Assembly (NCBI GenBank): GCA_002213445.1
Contig: NJIE01000026.1
Location: 1-64,000 of the forward strand
Length of the DNA stretch: 64,000 nt
Origin: Xenophilus sp. AP218F
GTDB taxonomy: Bacteria > Pseudomonadota > Gammaproteobacteria > Burkholderiales > Chromobacteriaceae
Reading direction: 5' to 3'
Shown: piece by piece, positions 1 to 8,018 of the stretch
How positions within the stretch are numbered: position 1 is the first letter of the stretch
Layout: each line of letters opens with the position of its first letter
The notes under the pieces: model-generated
Told to the model about the DNA's origin: nothing
The model's database searches: none
Seen by the model: only the letters and a program-made list of their open reading frames with translations
Made by a program: the position numbers and the translations under genes

Positions 1-10
1 GTTTTATTCA

Positions 11-57
11 TGGACACAGCTCCTAAGTGGTGATTATCCACCTTAAGTTAGTGTCCA
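11..57. repeat. Imperfect 47-bp inverted repeat, like two abutted IS ends
   Basis: The arms begin TGGACAC (11-17) and end GTGTCCA (51-57). CCTAAG and CTTAAG also match inside the arms, which are about 20 bp each around a 6-bp centre. Two terminal inverted repeats lying almost back to back suggest a MITE, a nearly empty insertion sequence or two adjacent IS ends. No transposase frame is visible. It lies directly upstream of the rmlB remnant. Confidence 0.45.
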
Positions 58-104
58 CGAAGGGCGGGACAGACCACCTTCAACCTGCCAGAAAGGTATG
101 CACC

Positions 105-560
105 TACCGGGGCGGACTCAAGAACCAAGCCAAGCAAGCTTTCCGCTTCTTGCACACCTCCACCGATGAAGTGTATGGTCCCCTAGGCTCCGACCGATGC
201 GTAGTTATTTAGCGAAACCCACCGCGTCAAGCCAAGCCGCTCTATAACTCCGCCACCAAGGCCACCTGCGCAATACTCGATGAGCTGAAAATAAAGCAAG
301 GGAAAGCTAATACCGAGCCACCAAACAGCTACGCAAACCAGATCACTAACACTACAGACCATTCCGACCACAACCGCCGCGACGACATCGATGCGCGCAA
401 ATCGGAGCAGGAACAGGTGTCTGAAAACCGGCCGAAATCTTCGAAACCGTTATCCGGTAGACGATCCAGTGGTATTTGAACGACAGCGGCTGGGTGAACA
501 ATGTCACCAACAGCAGCCACCGCGCGTGAATGACCATGCAGCACCACAATACAAATAGAT
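105..560 (+). pseudogene. rmlB: Remnant of rmlB, dTDP-glucose 4,6-dehydratase
   Basis: Conserved RmlB blocks appear in order but in different frames. First comes AKQAFRFLHTSTDEVYG (about 120-180), including the substrate-binding TDE. Next is a degenerate YNSATKA like the YSASKA catalytic box (about 240). It is fused directly to CAILDEL and to the late segment reading ITNTTDHSDHNRRDDIDARK (about 345-400). Last is a C-terminal stretch with FETVIR, an in-frame stop, then TIQWYLNDSGWVNNVT (about 435-510). The N-terminal third is missing, the middle has an apparent large deletion, and frameshifts and stops are present. It cannot make a functional enzyme. Confidence 0.8.
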
Positions 561-640
561 AATGGCTAGCCGGTATGCACCGACCGCAAAGGTGCGGGCA
601 TACGATAGCACCCTTGGTACATGCCAGCAGAAACCTTTAT

Positions 641-1156
641 ATGCCACAAACCATTCTTTCACAGCTTGCCTGGTACCTCGTTCTCACCAAGCCCCGTCAG
701 GAAGCCAAAGCGCTGCTCAATCTGACACAACAGGGCTATCTCTGCTACCTGCCGCTTTGTAGCGTTGAAAAAATCCGTCGCGGCAAAGCTGTGCTTGTCA
801 GCGAACCGCTCTTCCCGCGCTATCTGTTTATCCGCCTCGATAGCAGCCAGGACGGTAAGAGCTGGACGCCGATCCGCTCGACCCTGGGCGTGAGTACTCT
901 GGTGCAGTTTGGCGGGCAGCCCGCTCGGGCTGAGGACGAGCTCATCCATACACTGAAAGAGCACGAGCAAGCCAGCCCCTGCACAACTCTGTTCAAGCCG
1001 GGAGAGCTAGTGCGTATTGCCGACGGCCCATTTGCAGGGCTGGAGGCAATCTACCAATGCAGCGAAGCCGAACACAGATCAATCGTCCTGCTCGAATTGC
1101 TGCACAAACGAGTGCGCATGCAGATCGAAACTGCCCGCTTGGGCAAGCCCGACTGA
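641..1156 (+). CDS. rfaH: RfaH-like transcription antiterminator (NusG paralogue)
   Basis: The product has 171 residues. The N-terminal NGN-type domain opens with AWYLVLTKPRQEAKALLNL, the classic start of NusG/RfaH proteins, and contains the ERIR-like PLFPRYLFIRLD stretch. The C-terminal part (LFKPGELVRIADGPFAGLEAI) resembles a KOW module. The ATG at 641 was chosen over 575 because the family begins a few residues before the WY motif. RfaH proteins bind RNA polymerase paused at ops sites and let it read through long surface-polysaccharide operons. An ops-like element lies 170 bp downstream, just ahead of the sugar cluster, so this protein probably controls that operon. Its own gene sits between the rmlB and rmlC remnants. 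Confidence 0.88.
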   Translation: MPQTILSQLAWYLVLTKPRQEAKALLNLTQQGYLCYLPLCSVEKIRRGKAVLVSEPLFPRYLFIRLDSSQDGKSWTPIRSTLGVSTLVQFGGQPARAEDELIHTLKEHEQASPCTTLFKPGELVRIADGPFAGLEAIYQCSEAEHRSIVLLELLHKRVRMQIETARLGKPD

Positions 1157-1223
1157 CACGTTGTGCCAACTACAGCAATACAACACTACGCAGCCATTAT
1201 TTTGCCTCCTGCACCCATGCACT

Positions 1224-1252
1224 TTGATCGGGCCGCCTTGATCTTGTAAGAT
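1224..1252 (+). promoter_or_regulatory. Putative sigma-70 promoter of the O-antigen operon
   Basis: A TTGATC box (1224-1229) and a TAAGAT box (1247-1252) are separated by exactly 17 bp, each matching the consensus at four of six positions. The site lies in the gap between rfaH and the MarR-like gene, upstream of the ops element. This is the position expected for the promoter of the long downstream operon. Confidence 0.45.
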
Positions 1253-1268
1253 TGTTCAATCTTGAACA
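1248..1268. promoter_or_regulatory. Nested palindromes over the promoter -10, possible operator
   Basis: Two perfect inverted repeats overlap. The first is AAGATTG-TT-CAATCTT (1248-1263). The second is TGTTCAA-TC-TTGAACA (1253-1268). The first includes the proposed -10 box. Such a dyad would suit a dimeric winged-helix repressor, and the MarR-like gene begins 100 bp downstream. No U-tract follows, so it is not an obvious terminator. The operator role is inference. Confidence 0.35.
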
Positions 1269-1325
1269 GCGCTCGCTCTCTGCTACTTAATCAACGCCCC
1301 GCGCTTGCCGAACGTGACACGGTAG

Positions 1326-1338
1326 GGCGGTAGCATGC
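1326..1338 (+). promoter_or_regulatory. ops element (RfaH recruitment site)
   Basis: GGCGGTAGCATGC matches the enterobacterial ops sequence GGCGGTAGCGTGC at 12 of 13 positions. It lies in the leader of the O-antigen operon, 30 bp before the first gene, and 170 bp after an RfaH homologue. The rest of the classical 39-bp JUMPstart sequence is not well conserved here. Confidence 0.75.
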
Positions 1339-1368
1339 CCGAAACAGTCCCAAGAACCGCAAGCGCCC

Positions 1369-1728
1369 ATGGCCAGCAGCCAAAGCAAAAGACAACAAGA
1401 CACCAGCTACCGCGTAATGCGTCTGTTGCAACGCAATCCGAACATAACCCAGCGAGAGCTAGCCGAGCAGCTAGGCATCAGCGTCGGCGGGCTCAACTAC
1501 TGCCTAAAGGCACTAGCGGAAAAGGGCTGGGTCAAGATGCAGAACTTCGCCCACTCCAAGAACAAGTTCGGCTACGTCTATGTGCTCACCCCCAGCGGCA
1601 TCGCAGAGAAAGCCGCGCAGACTAAACAGTTCTTACAGCGAAAGCAGGAAGAATACGACGCGCTCAGTCAAGAAATAGAAGCACTGCGTGCAGAAGTGAA
1701 GACCCAAGAACAACAGCAGGCCGAATAA
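1369..1728 (+). CDS. MarR-family EPS-associated transcriptional regulator
   Basis: This 119-residue protein has a winged-helix DNA-binding domain at about residues 15-85: RVMRLLQRNPNITQRELAEQLGISVGGLNYCLKAL followed by a wing ending in YVLTPSGIAEKA. A charged, probably coiled-coil tail rich in Q, E and K follows (about 86-119). The architecture matches the small MarR-like regulators found at the head of exopolysaccharide and O-antigen clusters (EPS-associated MarR family). It is the first gene after the ops element, so it is likely cotranscribed with the sugar genes. It may act on the palindromes at 1248-1268. The effector is unknown. Confidence 0.85.
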   Translation: MASSQSKRQQDTSYRVMRLLQRNPNITQRELAEQLGISVGGLNYCLKALAEKGWVKMQNFAHSKNKFGYVYVLTPSGIAEKAAQTKQFLQRKQEEYDALSQEIEALRAEVKTQEQQQAE

Positions 1729-1769
1729 TGGATTGGGATACCACCCTCACCACGGCCATCAGCAGGCCA

Positions 1770-2213
1770 ATGTCATCGACGCTACCATCCCCGATGTCAA
1801 GATCATCGAGCCCACGGTATTCGCGATGAGCGTGGCGGCTTTTTCGAAAGCTATAATCAACAGCGCTTTAACGAAGTTATCGGCTACGAAGTCGCCTTCG
1901 TACAGGACAACCACAGCAAATCGAACAAAGGCGTACTGCGCGGCCTGCACTGCCAACGGCCACCCCACGCACAAGGCAAGCTGGTACGTTGCGTGGCCGG
2001 AAAAGTATTCGACGTCGCCGTCGATATCCTTTAGGGCTCACCGACATTCGAGCGGGTCAGCGTCACCGTATGCGCCGACAACAAGGGTCAACTGTGGATC
2101 CCGGTAGGCTTCGCCACCCTCTGCGCAACGGCAGAATATTGTACAAGGCTACGGATTACTACGCTCCGCAGGCGGATGCATGGATCCGCAGGAATGACCC
2201 TGTGATTAGGAAT
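1770..2213 (+). pseudogene. rmlC: Remnant of rmlC, dTDP-4-dehydrorhamnose 3,5-epimerase
   Basis: Concatenating the three frames recovers most of RmlC. NVIDATIPDVKIIEPTVF is in one frame (1772 onward). RDERGGFFESYNQQRF and then VLRGLHCQRPPHAQGKLV are in a second frame (about 1820-1990). VFDVAVDIL is followed by an in-frame stop at about 2033, then TFERVSVTVCADNKGQLW. Finally ILYKATDYYAPQADAWIRRND is in a third frame (about 2137-2200). At least two frameshifts and one stop make it non-functional. With the rmlB remnant it shows that a dTDP-rhamnose pathway once sat here. The downstream epimerase gene at 6621 is a different, intact family member. Confidence 0.85.
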
Positions 2214-2417
2214 AGAGCGACCACTGCAGTACACACTCGTTTTGTAGGATTAAGGACGAGTAGGGAAGCACGCTACTGGCAGCCTCGTGCAGCCTTGTCT
2301 TGACCGGCAAGTGCTCGTCCCTCACCGACCGATACCCCTTCAATTTTCATTTTCCAGCTTTGGCTTTTAGCTCTCCATGCAGCAAAAAGCCACATGCAGA
2401 CACCAACATACAGATCG

Positions 2418-3413
2418 ATGCCAGATATCATCCTAAGCAACGGCAAAAAATTCATGGCTGCACCGGGAGTTTCCATTCTGGATGCAGCCGCTCAAGCGCA
2501 TGTGTTCTTGCCCTACAGCTGCAAAACCGGTCGCTGCAGTAGCTGTAAATGCAAGGTTGTCAGTGGTGAAACCCTTGCGCTGACCACCGAATTGGGTCTC
2601 ACCCAGGAAGAACTGGAGCAAGGATGGGTTCTCAGCTGCGTGCGCAGCGCCCAAACAGATTTGGAACTTGAGATCGATGACCTCGGCGGCATTGCGCTCC
2701 CATCGCAAAAAACTATTCCGTGCCGCATCAGCCGTATCGAACACCTGGCACCCGATGTGGTGCGCGTAATACTACGCCTGCCACCGGCAGCGGTATTTAC
2801 CTTTCTGCCAGGGCAATATATCGACATAATCGGCCCAAATGGCGTACGCCGCAGTTACTCGCTGGCCAACGCGCCCATAACCGACAAGACGCTTGAGCTC
2901 CATATCCGTGCAGTGGAAGACGGCTTGATGAGCGACTACTGGTTCAAGCGTGCTAAAGAAAATGACCTGTTGAGATTAACCGGCCCGCTTGGCACATTTT
3001 TCCTGCGCGAAACAAACGGGCAAGACCTCGTATTTCTGGCCACCGGCACAGGTATCGCACCAGTCAAAGCCATGTTGGAAGCTCTAGTAGAGTTTCCGCA
3101 GGAGCTGCAGCCCGCTTCGGTCACCGTACTGTGGGGCGGACGGACTCCGGCCGACCTCTATATCGACTTGCCCTGCCTGCCGGACCATTACCAGTTCGTT
3201 CCAGTACTGTCCCGTGCGGATAAGGACTGGGCAGGTGCCAAAGGTTATGTATACGAGGCTCTGTTACAAAATGCACCGAGCTTGAGCCGTACCACCGTGT
3301 ACGCTTGCGGCTCCGATGCGATGATTCACAGCGCCCGCAAGGTTTTGGTAGCAGCAGGCTTGCCTGCCCGGCAGTTTTACGCCGACGCATTTGTCAGTTC
3401 CGGAAACATATAA
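2418..3413 (+). CDS. ddhD: CDP-6-deoxy-L-threo-D-glycero-4-hexulose-3-dehydrase reductase (E3)
   Basis: The 331-residue product is an iron-sulfur flavoprotein. An N-terminal plant-type [2Fe-2S] ferredoxin domain (about 1-90) carries the cysteine pattern of [13 protein letters not shown] plus a fourth Cys in WVLSCVRSA. An FAD domain follows, with RSYSLANAP (about 150), then an NAD-binding domain with [16 protein letters not shown] (about 210). It passes electrons from NADH to the PMP enzyme DdhC/E1 in C-3 deoxygenation of CDP-4-keto-6-deoxyglucose. The start was placed at ATG 2418 ([12 protein letters not shown]), because an upstream in-frame ATG at 2394 adds only eight atypical residues. It is the first intact biosynthetic gene and is followed by ddhABC, as in Yersinia pseudotuberculosis dideoxyhexose clusters. 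Confidence 0.88.
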   Translation: MPDIILSNGKKFMAAPGVSILDAAAQAHVFLPYSCKTGRCSSCKCKVVSGETLALTTELGLTQEELEQGWVLSCVRSAQTDLELEIDDLGGIALPSQKTIPCRISRIEHLAPDVVRVILRLPPAAVFTFLPGQYIDIIGPNGVRRSYSLANAPITDKTLELHIRAVEDGLMSDYWFKRAKENDLLRLTGPLGTFFLRETNGQDLVFLATGTGIAPVKAMLEALVEFPQELQPASVTVLWGGRTPADLYIDLPCLPDHYQFVPVLSRADKDWAGAKGYVYEALLQNAPSLSRTTVYACGSDAMIHSARKVLVAAGLPARQFYADAFVSSGNI

Positions 3414-3432
3414 TTTCTACAAGGTTATCGAT

Positions 3433-4206
3433 ATGAAAGCAGTTATTCTGGCCGGAGGTCTCGGAACCCGTATCAGCGAAGAAACGACAACCCGCCCCAA
3501 GCCCATGATCGAAATTGGCGGCAAACCGATTCTCTGGCACATCATGAAAATGTACTCGCAGCACGGTATCAACGACTTCATCATCTGCTGTGGTTACAAG
3601 GGGTATGTCATCAAGGAGTACTTCGCCAACTACTTCCTGCACATGTCCGATGTGACCTTCGACATGCGCTCCAACGCTATGGAAGTCCACCAAAAGCGCG
3701 CCGAGCCATGGACAGTCACCTTGGTGGACACCGGCGACGAATCCATGACCGGCGGCCGCCTCAAGCGTGTCAGCAAGTATGTGGAAAACGACGAGGCCTT
3801 CTGCTTCACCTACGGCGACGGCGTCAGCGATGTAAACATCGCCGATACCATTGCCTTCCACCGCCAGCACGGCAAGGCAGCCACCCTTACCGCCACCTTC
3901 CCGCCGGGGCGCTTTGGCGCGCTGGATATTCAGGCCAATCAGGTCATGAGTTTCAAGGAAAAGCCCAAGGGTGATGGTGCCATGATCAATGGTGGTTTCT
4001 TCGTACTCTCGCCCAAGGTGTTCGGCTACCTGAAGGACGACAGCACCACTTGGGAGCAAGAGCCCCTGATGAATCTGGCCAGCGACGGCGAGTTGATGGC
4101 CTACCCACACGAAGGCTTCTGGCAACCGATGGATACCCTGCGCGACAAGCACTACCTGGAAAATTTGTGGGCATCCGGCAAAGCACCGTGGAAGATCTGG
4201 GACTGA
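3433..4206 (+). CDS. ddhA: Glucose-1-phosphate cytidylyltransferase
   Basis: At 257 residues it has the usual length for RfbF/DdhA/AscA. The nucleotidyltransferase signature [20 protein letters not shown] is at the N terminus, with [10 protein letters not shown] next. [12 protein letters not shown] (about 127-138) provides the metal-binding aspartate, and [11 protein letters not shown] lies near residue 185. It makes CDP-glucose from CTP and glucose-1-phosphate, the first committed step of CDP-dideoxyhexose synthesis. ATG 3433 has AAGG 8 bp upstream. It lies 19 bp after ddhD and 2 bp before ddhB. Confidence 0.93.
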   Translation: MKAVILAGGLGTRISEETTTRPKPMIEIGGKPILWHIMKMYSQHGINDFIICCGYKGYVIKEYFANYFLHMSDVTFDMRSNAMEVHQKRAEPWTVTLVDTGDESMTGGRLKRVSKYVENDEAFCFTYGDGVSDVNIADTIAFHRQHGKAATLTATFPPGRFGALDIQANQVMSFKEKPKGDGAMINGGFFVLSPKVFGYLKDDSTTWEQEPLMNLASDGELMAYPHEGFWQPMDTLRDKHYLENLWASGKAPWKIWD

Positions 4207-4208
4207 AC

Positions 4209-5285
4209 ATGACTATCGACGCTCAATTCTGGCAAGGCAAAAAGGTTTTCCTGACCGGCCACACCGGCTTCAAGGGCAGCTGGCTCAGCCTGTGGCTGCA
4301 AAGCCTTGGCGCCGAAGTGCACGGCTACGCCCTACCCGCGCCGACCACACCCAACCTATATGCCGTGGCCCGGGTAAAAGACAGCATGGCAAGCTCGATT
4401 GCCGACATCCGCGACGCCAAGGCAGTACAAGATGCCGTGACCGCCTTCCGTCCCGATATTGTCCTGCACATGGCAGCCCAGCCGCTGGTGCGCCTCTCCT
4501 ACACTGAGCCGGTAGAAACCTACGCCACCAACGTGATGGGGACGGTCCATGTTTTGGAGGCAGCCCGCCACGTCGACAGTGTGCGTGCCATCGTCAACAT
4601 CACCACCGACAAGTGTTATGAAAATCGAGAGTGGGTGTGGGGCTATCGCGAAGACGAACCCATGGGCGGTCACGACCCATACAGCAATAGTAAAGGTTGC
4701 TCGGAACTTGTCACCAGTGCCTACCGCCGCTCTTTTTTCCAGCAGGGCAACACCGCGCTCGCCTCAGCCCGCGCCGGCAACGTCATCGGTGGTGGCGACT
4801 GGGCACTCGATCGCCTGGTGCCGGACATACTGCGTGCATTCGAAGCCGGCAAGCAAGTCACCATCCGCAACCCGCATGCCACTCGACCATGGCAGCATGT
4901 GCTGGAGCCCCTCTCGGGCTACCTGACACTCGCGCAACACCTTTATGAGAAGGGACAGCCCTATGCAGAAGGCTGGAACTTTGGCCCTAACGAAGGTGAC
5001 GCCCGCCCGGTACAATGGATTGTTGAGCGCATGTGTGAAAAATGGGGCGAGGCTGCCAGCTGGCAGCTGGATGGCGGCGAGCACCCGCATGAAGCTAATT
5101 ATCTCAAGCTTGATATCTCCAAGGCCGGCAGCCTTCTGGGCTGGCAGCCATGCTGGAACCTATCCACCGCGCTGGATGCCATTATCGAATGGCACCACGC
5201 TTGGCTATCCGGCCACAATATGCAAGAACAGTGCCTGCAGCAAATCGCTGCCTATACCCAAGCAATGAAAGCACATCACCCATGA
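4209..5285 (+). CDS. ddhB: CDP-glucose 4,6-dehydratase
   Basis: This 358-residue extended short-chain dehydrogenase/reductase has the Rossmann motif GHTGFKGSW near residue 15. The ITTDKCYEN block carries the catalytic Thr/Asp region, and [11 protein letters not shown] (about 155-165) contains the YxxxK pair. It converts CDP-glucose to CDP-4-keto-6-deoxyglucose using bound NAD. FKGSW and [16 protein letters not shown] are typical of the CDP-glucose enzyme rather than RmlB. ATG 4209 follows the ddhA stop by 2 bp, and the 3' end overlaps ddhC by the ATGA tetranucleotide, indicating translational coupling. Confidence 0.93.
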   Translation: MTIDAQFWQGKKVFLTGHTGFKGSWLSLWLQSLGAEVHGYALPAPTTPNLYAVARVKDSMASSIADIRDAKAVQDAVTAFRPDIVLHMAAQPLVRLSYTEPVETYATNVMGTVHVLEAARHVDSVRAIVNITTDKCYENREWVWGYREDEPMGGHDPYSNSKGCSELVTSAYRRSFFQQGNTALASARAGNVIGGGDWALDRLVPDILRAFEAGKQVTIRNPHATRPWQHVLEPLSGYLTLAQHLYEKGQPYAEGWNFGPNEGDARPVQWIVERMCEKWGEAASWQLDGGEHPHEANYLKLDISKAGSLLGWQPCWNLSTALDAIIEWHHAWLSGHNMQEQCLQQIAAYTQAMKAHHP

Positions 5286-6610
5286 ACACCCAAAACAAGA
5301 CCCCAGACAGCCTGCGCCAGGAAATCGCCGCCCTCGTCCAGCAGTACGCCGATATTGTTTACGCACCCAAAGACTTCATTCCGGGCGAAAGCCCTGTTCC
5401 GGTTTCCGGCAAAGTGATCGGCGCTACCGAATTGCAATATATGGTAGAAGCTAGCCTCGATGGTTGGCTGACAACCGGCCGCTTCAACGATGCCTTCGAA
5501 AAAAGGCTGGCCGACTACCTGGGTGTCAAGCACCTGATTACCGTCAACTCCGGTTCCTCCGCCAACTTGGTGGCGTTCTCGACGTTGACCAGCCCCAAGC
5601 TGGGCGAGCGCGCCATCAAGCCCGGTGACGAAGTGATCGGCGTGGCCGCCGGCTTCCCCACCACTGTCAACCCGATTTTGCAGTTCGGCGCGGTACCGGT
5701 GTTTGTCGACGTCGACCTAGCCACCCATAATATCGACGCCAGCAAGATCGAAGCCGCCATCAGTCCGAAAACCAAGGCCATCATGCTGGCACACAGTCTG
5801 GGCAACCCGTTCAACCTCGACGTGGTGACAGCCCTGTGCAAGAAGCACAACCTGTGGCTGGTCGAAGACTGCTGCGACGCACTGGGTGCCACTTACAATG
5901 GCCAGATGGTCGGCACCTTCGGAGATATCGCAACCCTCAGTTTCTACCCTGCCCACCACATCACCATGGGTGAAGGCGGCGCAGTGTTTACCAACAATGC
6001 AGACCTGAAGCTGATCGCCGAATCGTTCCGGGACTGGGGCCGCGACTGCTACTGCAAACCGGGCAAGGACAACACCTGCGGCAAACGCTTCTGCTGCCAG
6101 ATGGGCGACCTGCCATTCGGCTACGACCACAAGTACACTTACAGCCATCTGGGCTACAACCTGAAGATTTCCGATATGCAGGCGGCCTGTGCGCTGGCGC
6201 AAATGGACCGTGTCGATGACTTTATCGCCAAGCGCCGCGCCAACTTCACCTACCTCAAGAACCGCTTGGCCAGCGTCGAACAGTTCCTGCACTTGCCGGA
6301 AGCGACACCAAATTCGGAGCCTTCATGGTTCGGCTTTCCGCTGATCGTCAAGGAAAACAGCGGCGTCAAACGTGCCGACCTGATCAATTTCCTGGAAGAC
6401 AACAAGATCGGCACTCGTCTGCTGTTTGCCGGCAACCTGACCAAGCAGCCCTATTTGGCTGGCCGCAATTTCCGCGTCAGCGGCGAACTGACCAACACCG
6501 ATGTCGTGATGAACCAGACCTTCTGGCTGGGCACCTTCCCAGCCTTAGGCCAGGAGCAACTGGACTATATCGCGGATAAGCTCGAAGAGTTCTTCGGGGT
6601 CAACTTCTAA
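5282..6610 (+). CDS. ddhC: CDP-4-keto-6-deoxy-D-glucose 3-dehydrase (E1), PMP/[2Fe-2S]
   Basis: At 442 residues this is a DegT/AspC-fold sugar enzyme of the RfbH/DdhC/AscC type. The usual PLP-lysine block reads [16 protein letters not shown], with His in place of Lys, the hallmark of this PMP-dependent dehydrase. A cysteine-rich insertion ([17 protein letters not shown], about residues 250-266) supplies the [2Fe-2S] ligands. With DdhD it removes the C-3 hydroxyl of CDP-4-keto-6-deoxyglucose. The ATG at 5282 overlaps the ddhB stop. The ddhD-A-B-C order is conserved in known 3,6-dideoxyhexose clusters. Confidence 0.94.
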   Translation: MNTQNKTPDSLRQEIAALVQQYADIVYAPKDFIPGESPVPVSGKVIGATELQYMVEASLDGWLTTGRFNDAFEKRLADYLGVKHLITVNSGSSANLVAFSTLTSPKLGERAIKPGDEVIGVAAGFPTTVNPILQFGAVPVFVDVDLATHNIDASKIEAAISPKTKAIMLAHSLGNPFNLDVVTALCKKHNLWLVEDCCDALGATYNGQMVGTFGDIATLSFYPAHHITMGEGGAVFTNNADLKLIAESFRDWGRDCYCKPGKDNTCGKRFCCQMGDLPFGYDHKYTYSHLGYNLKISDMQAACALAQMDRVDDFIAKRRANFTYLKNRLASVEQFLHLPEATPNSEPSWFGFPLIVKENSGVKRADLINFLEDNKIGTRLLFAGNLTKQPYLAGRNFRVSGELTNTDVVMNQTFWLGTFPALGQEQLDYIADKLEEFFGVNF

Positions 6611-6620
6611 GGTCAAGACA

Positions 6621-7157
6621 TTGGAGCTAATTCCCACCAAGCTGGAAGGTTGTTTCCTAGTGAAACCCTTCCTCGCGGAAGACGAGCGCGGAAAATTTGT
6701 AAAAACCTACCATACAGAGCAGTTCATGAAAGCAGGGCTGCCCACCCAATGGCGGGAGGAGTATTACTCCAGCTCCCGTATGGGTGTGATCCGAGGCATG
6801 CACTTTCAAACACCTCCACACGATCATGAGAAACTCGTCTACTGCTTACAGGGGCGAGTGAAAGATGTGGTTGTCGATCTGCGCAAGAGTTCGTCAACTT
6901 ACGGCCAATACGTCGCAGTCGAGCTTGATGCGGAACACGCTCACGGCCTAATGATACCCAAAGGCATGGCCCACGGCTTCTTGGCGTTAACCGAAGATGT
7001 CTTGATGTTGTACAAGGTTACCAGCATCTATATGCCAACCAATGATGCGGGTATCCATTGGGATTCCTTCGGGCTAGACTGGGGCGTTGATGAGCCCATA
7101 GTGTCAAGCCGTGATCAGTTGCACCCGGTTCTTTCTGACTTCTCCTCACCATTCTGA
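6621..7157 (+). CDS. ascE: RmlC-type sugar-nucleotide epimerase, probable CDP-3,6-dideoxyhexulose 5-epimerase
   Basis: The product has 178 residues in the RmlC cupin fold. FLAEDERGKFVKTY (about 18-31) matches the DxRG region. VIRGMHFQTPPHDHEKLVYCLQGRVKDVVVDLR (about 57-89, given here as family blocks) holds the catalytic His and the beta-sandwich core. IPKGMAHGFLAL follows at about 113. The start is TTG 6621, with AAGG 8 bp upstream. Just after ddhABC, the expected substrate is the CDP-3,6-dideoxy-4-hexulose, whose C-5 epimerisation is specific to L-ascarylose synthesis. Family membership is clear; the exact substrate is inferred from context. Confidence 0.7.
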   Translation: MELIPTKLEGCFLVKPFLAEDERGKFVKTYHTEQFMKAGLPTQWREEYYSSSRMGVIRGMHFQTPPHDHEKLVYCLQGRVKDVVVDLRKSSSTYGQYVAVELDAEHAHGLMIPKGMAHGFLALTEDVLMLYKVTSIYMPTNDAGIHWDSFGLDWGVDEPIVSSRDQLHPVLSDFSSPF

Positions 7158-7159
7158 CC

Positions 7160-8008
7160 ATGAAAATCTTCGTCACAGGCGGCACCGGCTTTGTCGGCTC
7201 TCACTTCCTTCAACAAGCTCTGGCAGCAGGACATGAAGTCGTCGCCCAACGCCGTCCCGGCAGCCGACCTAGACTAGCGCTGCAGCATGAGCCCGTTTGG
7301 GTCGATCGTATGCTGGATCAGGACTTTACCGCGGAGTTAGCAGGCTGCAACGCTGTTGTTCATCTGGCCTCACACACCCCAAACCCTCCTTACGCGTCAC
7401 TAGATGAGTGCCTTTACTGGAACGTCTATGCGACAAGCCGCCTATTACAACAGGCGGCTAATCAGGGAGTCAAAAATGTACTGATAGCAGGAACATGCTT
7501 CGAATACGGCGCAGCAGCGAATGGACAGGAGTTTGTTCATCCGGCGACCGAGATGCGTCCATCGCTGTCCTATCCAACCTCCAAGGCTGCGGCCACCACC
7601 GCCTGTTTGGGCTTGGCGCGAGAATTGGGGCTACGGCTGCAGGTGCTGCGCATCTTCCAAGTGTTCGGAGAGGGCGAGGCGACAACGCGGTTCTGGCCGT
7701 CGCTGCGCAGCGCTGCCATGGAAGGCCGCGACTTCTCAATGAGCGCGGGCGTGCAGGTCCGCGACTTCATCGAGGCTCCGGAAGTGGCGACGCAGTTCCT
7801 GTGCGCGCTTGACTTCGACGGCGTGACGCCGGGACAGCCACAGCTGCGCAACGTCGGAAGCGGCCGCGCGCAGACACTACTAGAATTTGCCCGTAGCTGG
7901 TGGGTCGCCTGGGGCGCCACTGGCCAGCTGATCCCAGGGCAGGTTGGGCTGCGACCAGGCGAACTGTCGCGTCTGGTCGCCGACGTCAAGACCGTGCATG
8001 TCTGTTAA
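7160..8008 (+). CDS. ascF: NAD(P)-dependent sugar-nucleotide reductase, probable AscF-type 4-reductase
   Basis: This 282-residue extended SDR protein has the N-terminal coenzyme loop FVTGGTGFVGSH (5-16) and the VVHLASHT block (about 66). GTCFEYG provides the catalytic Ser/Thr region, and SYPTSKAA (about 136-143) the YxxxK pair. It begins 2 bp after the epimerase stop. In CDP-L-ascarylose synthesis an SDR reduces the C-4 keto group after the epimerase acts. Following ddhABC and the epimerase, that is the most economical assignment. Alternatives are a paratose/abequose-synthase-like reductase or another hexulose epimerase. Confidence 0.65.
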   Translation: MKIFVTGGTGFVGSHFLQQALAAGHEVVAQRRPGSRPRLALQHEPVWVDRMLDQDFTAELAGCNAVVHLASHTPNPPYASLDECLYWNVYATSRLLQQAANQGVKNVLIAGTCFEYGAAANGQEFVHPATEMRPSLSYPTSKAAATTACLGLARELGLRLQVLRIFQVFGEGEATTRFWPSLRSAAMEGRDFSMSAGVQVRDFIEAPEVATQFLCALDFDGVTPGQPQLRNVGSGRAQTLLEFARSWWVAWGATGQLIPGQVGLRPGELSRLVADVKTVHVC

Positions 8009-8018
8009 GGTCATCCCC

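Noticed and set aside
1273-1325. Full-length JUMPstart sequence upstream of ops
   Set aside because: A GCTCTCTGCTAC stretch is reminiscent, but spacing to ops is too long and the remaining positions do not match. Only the ops core is supported.
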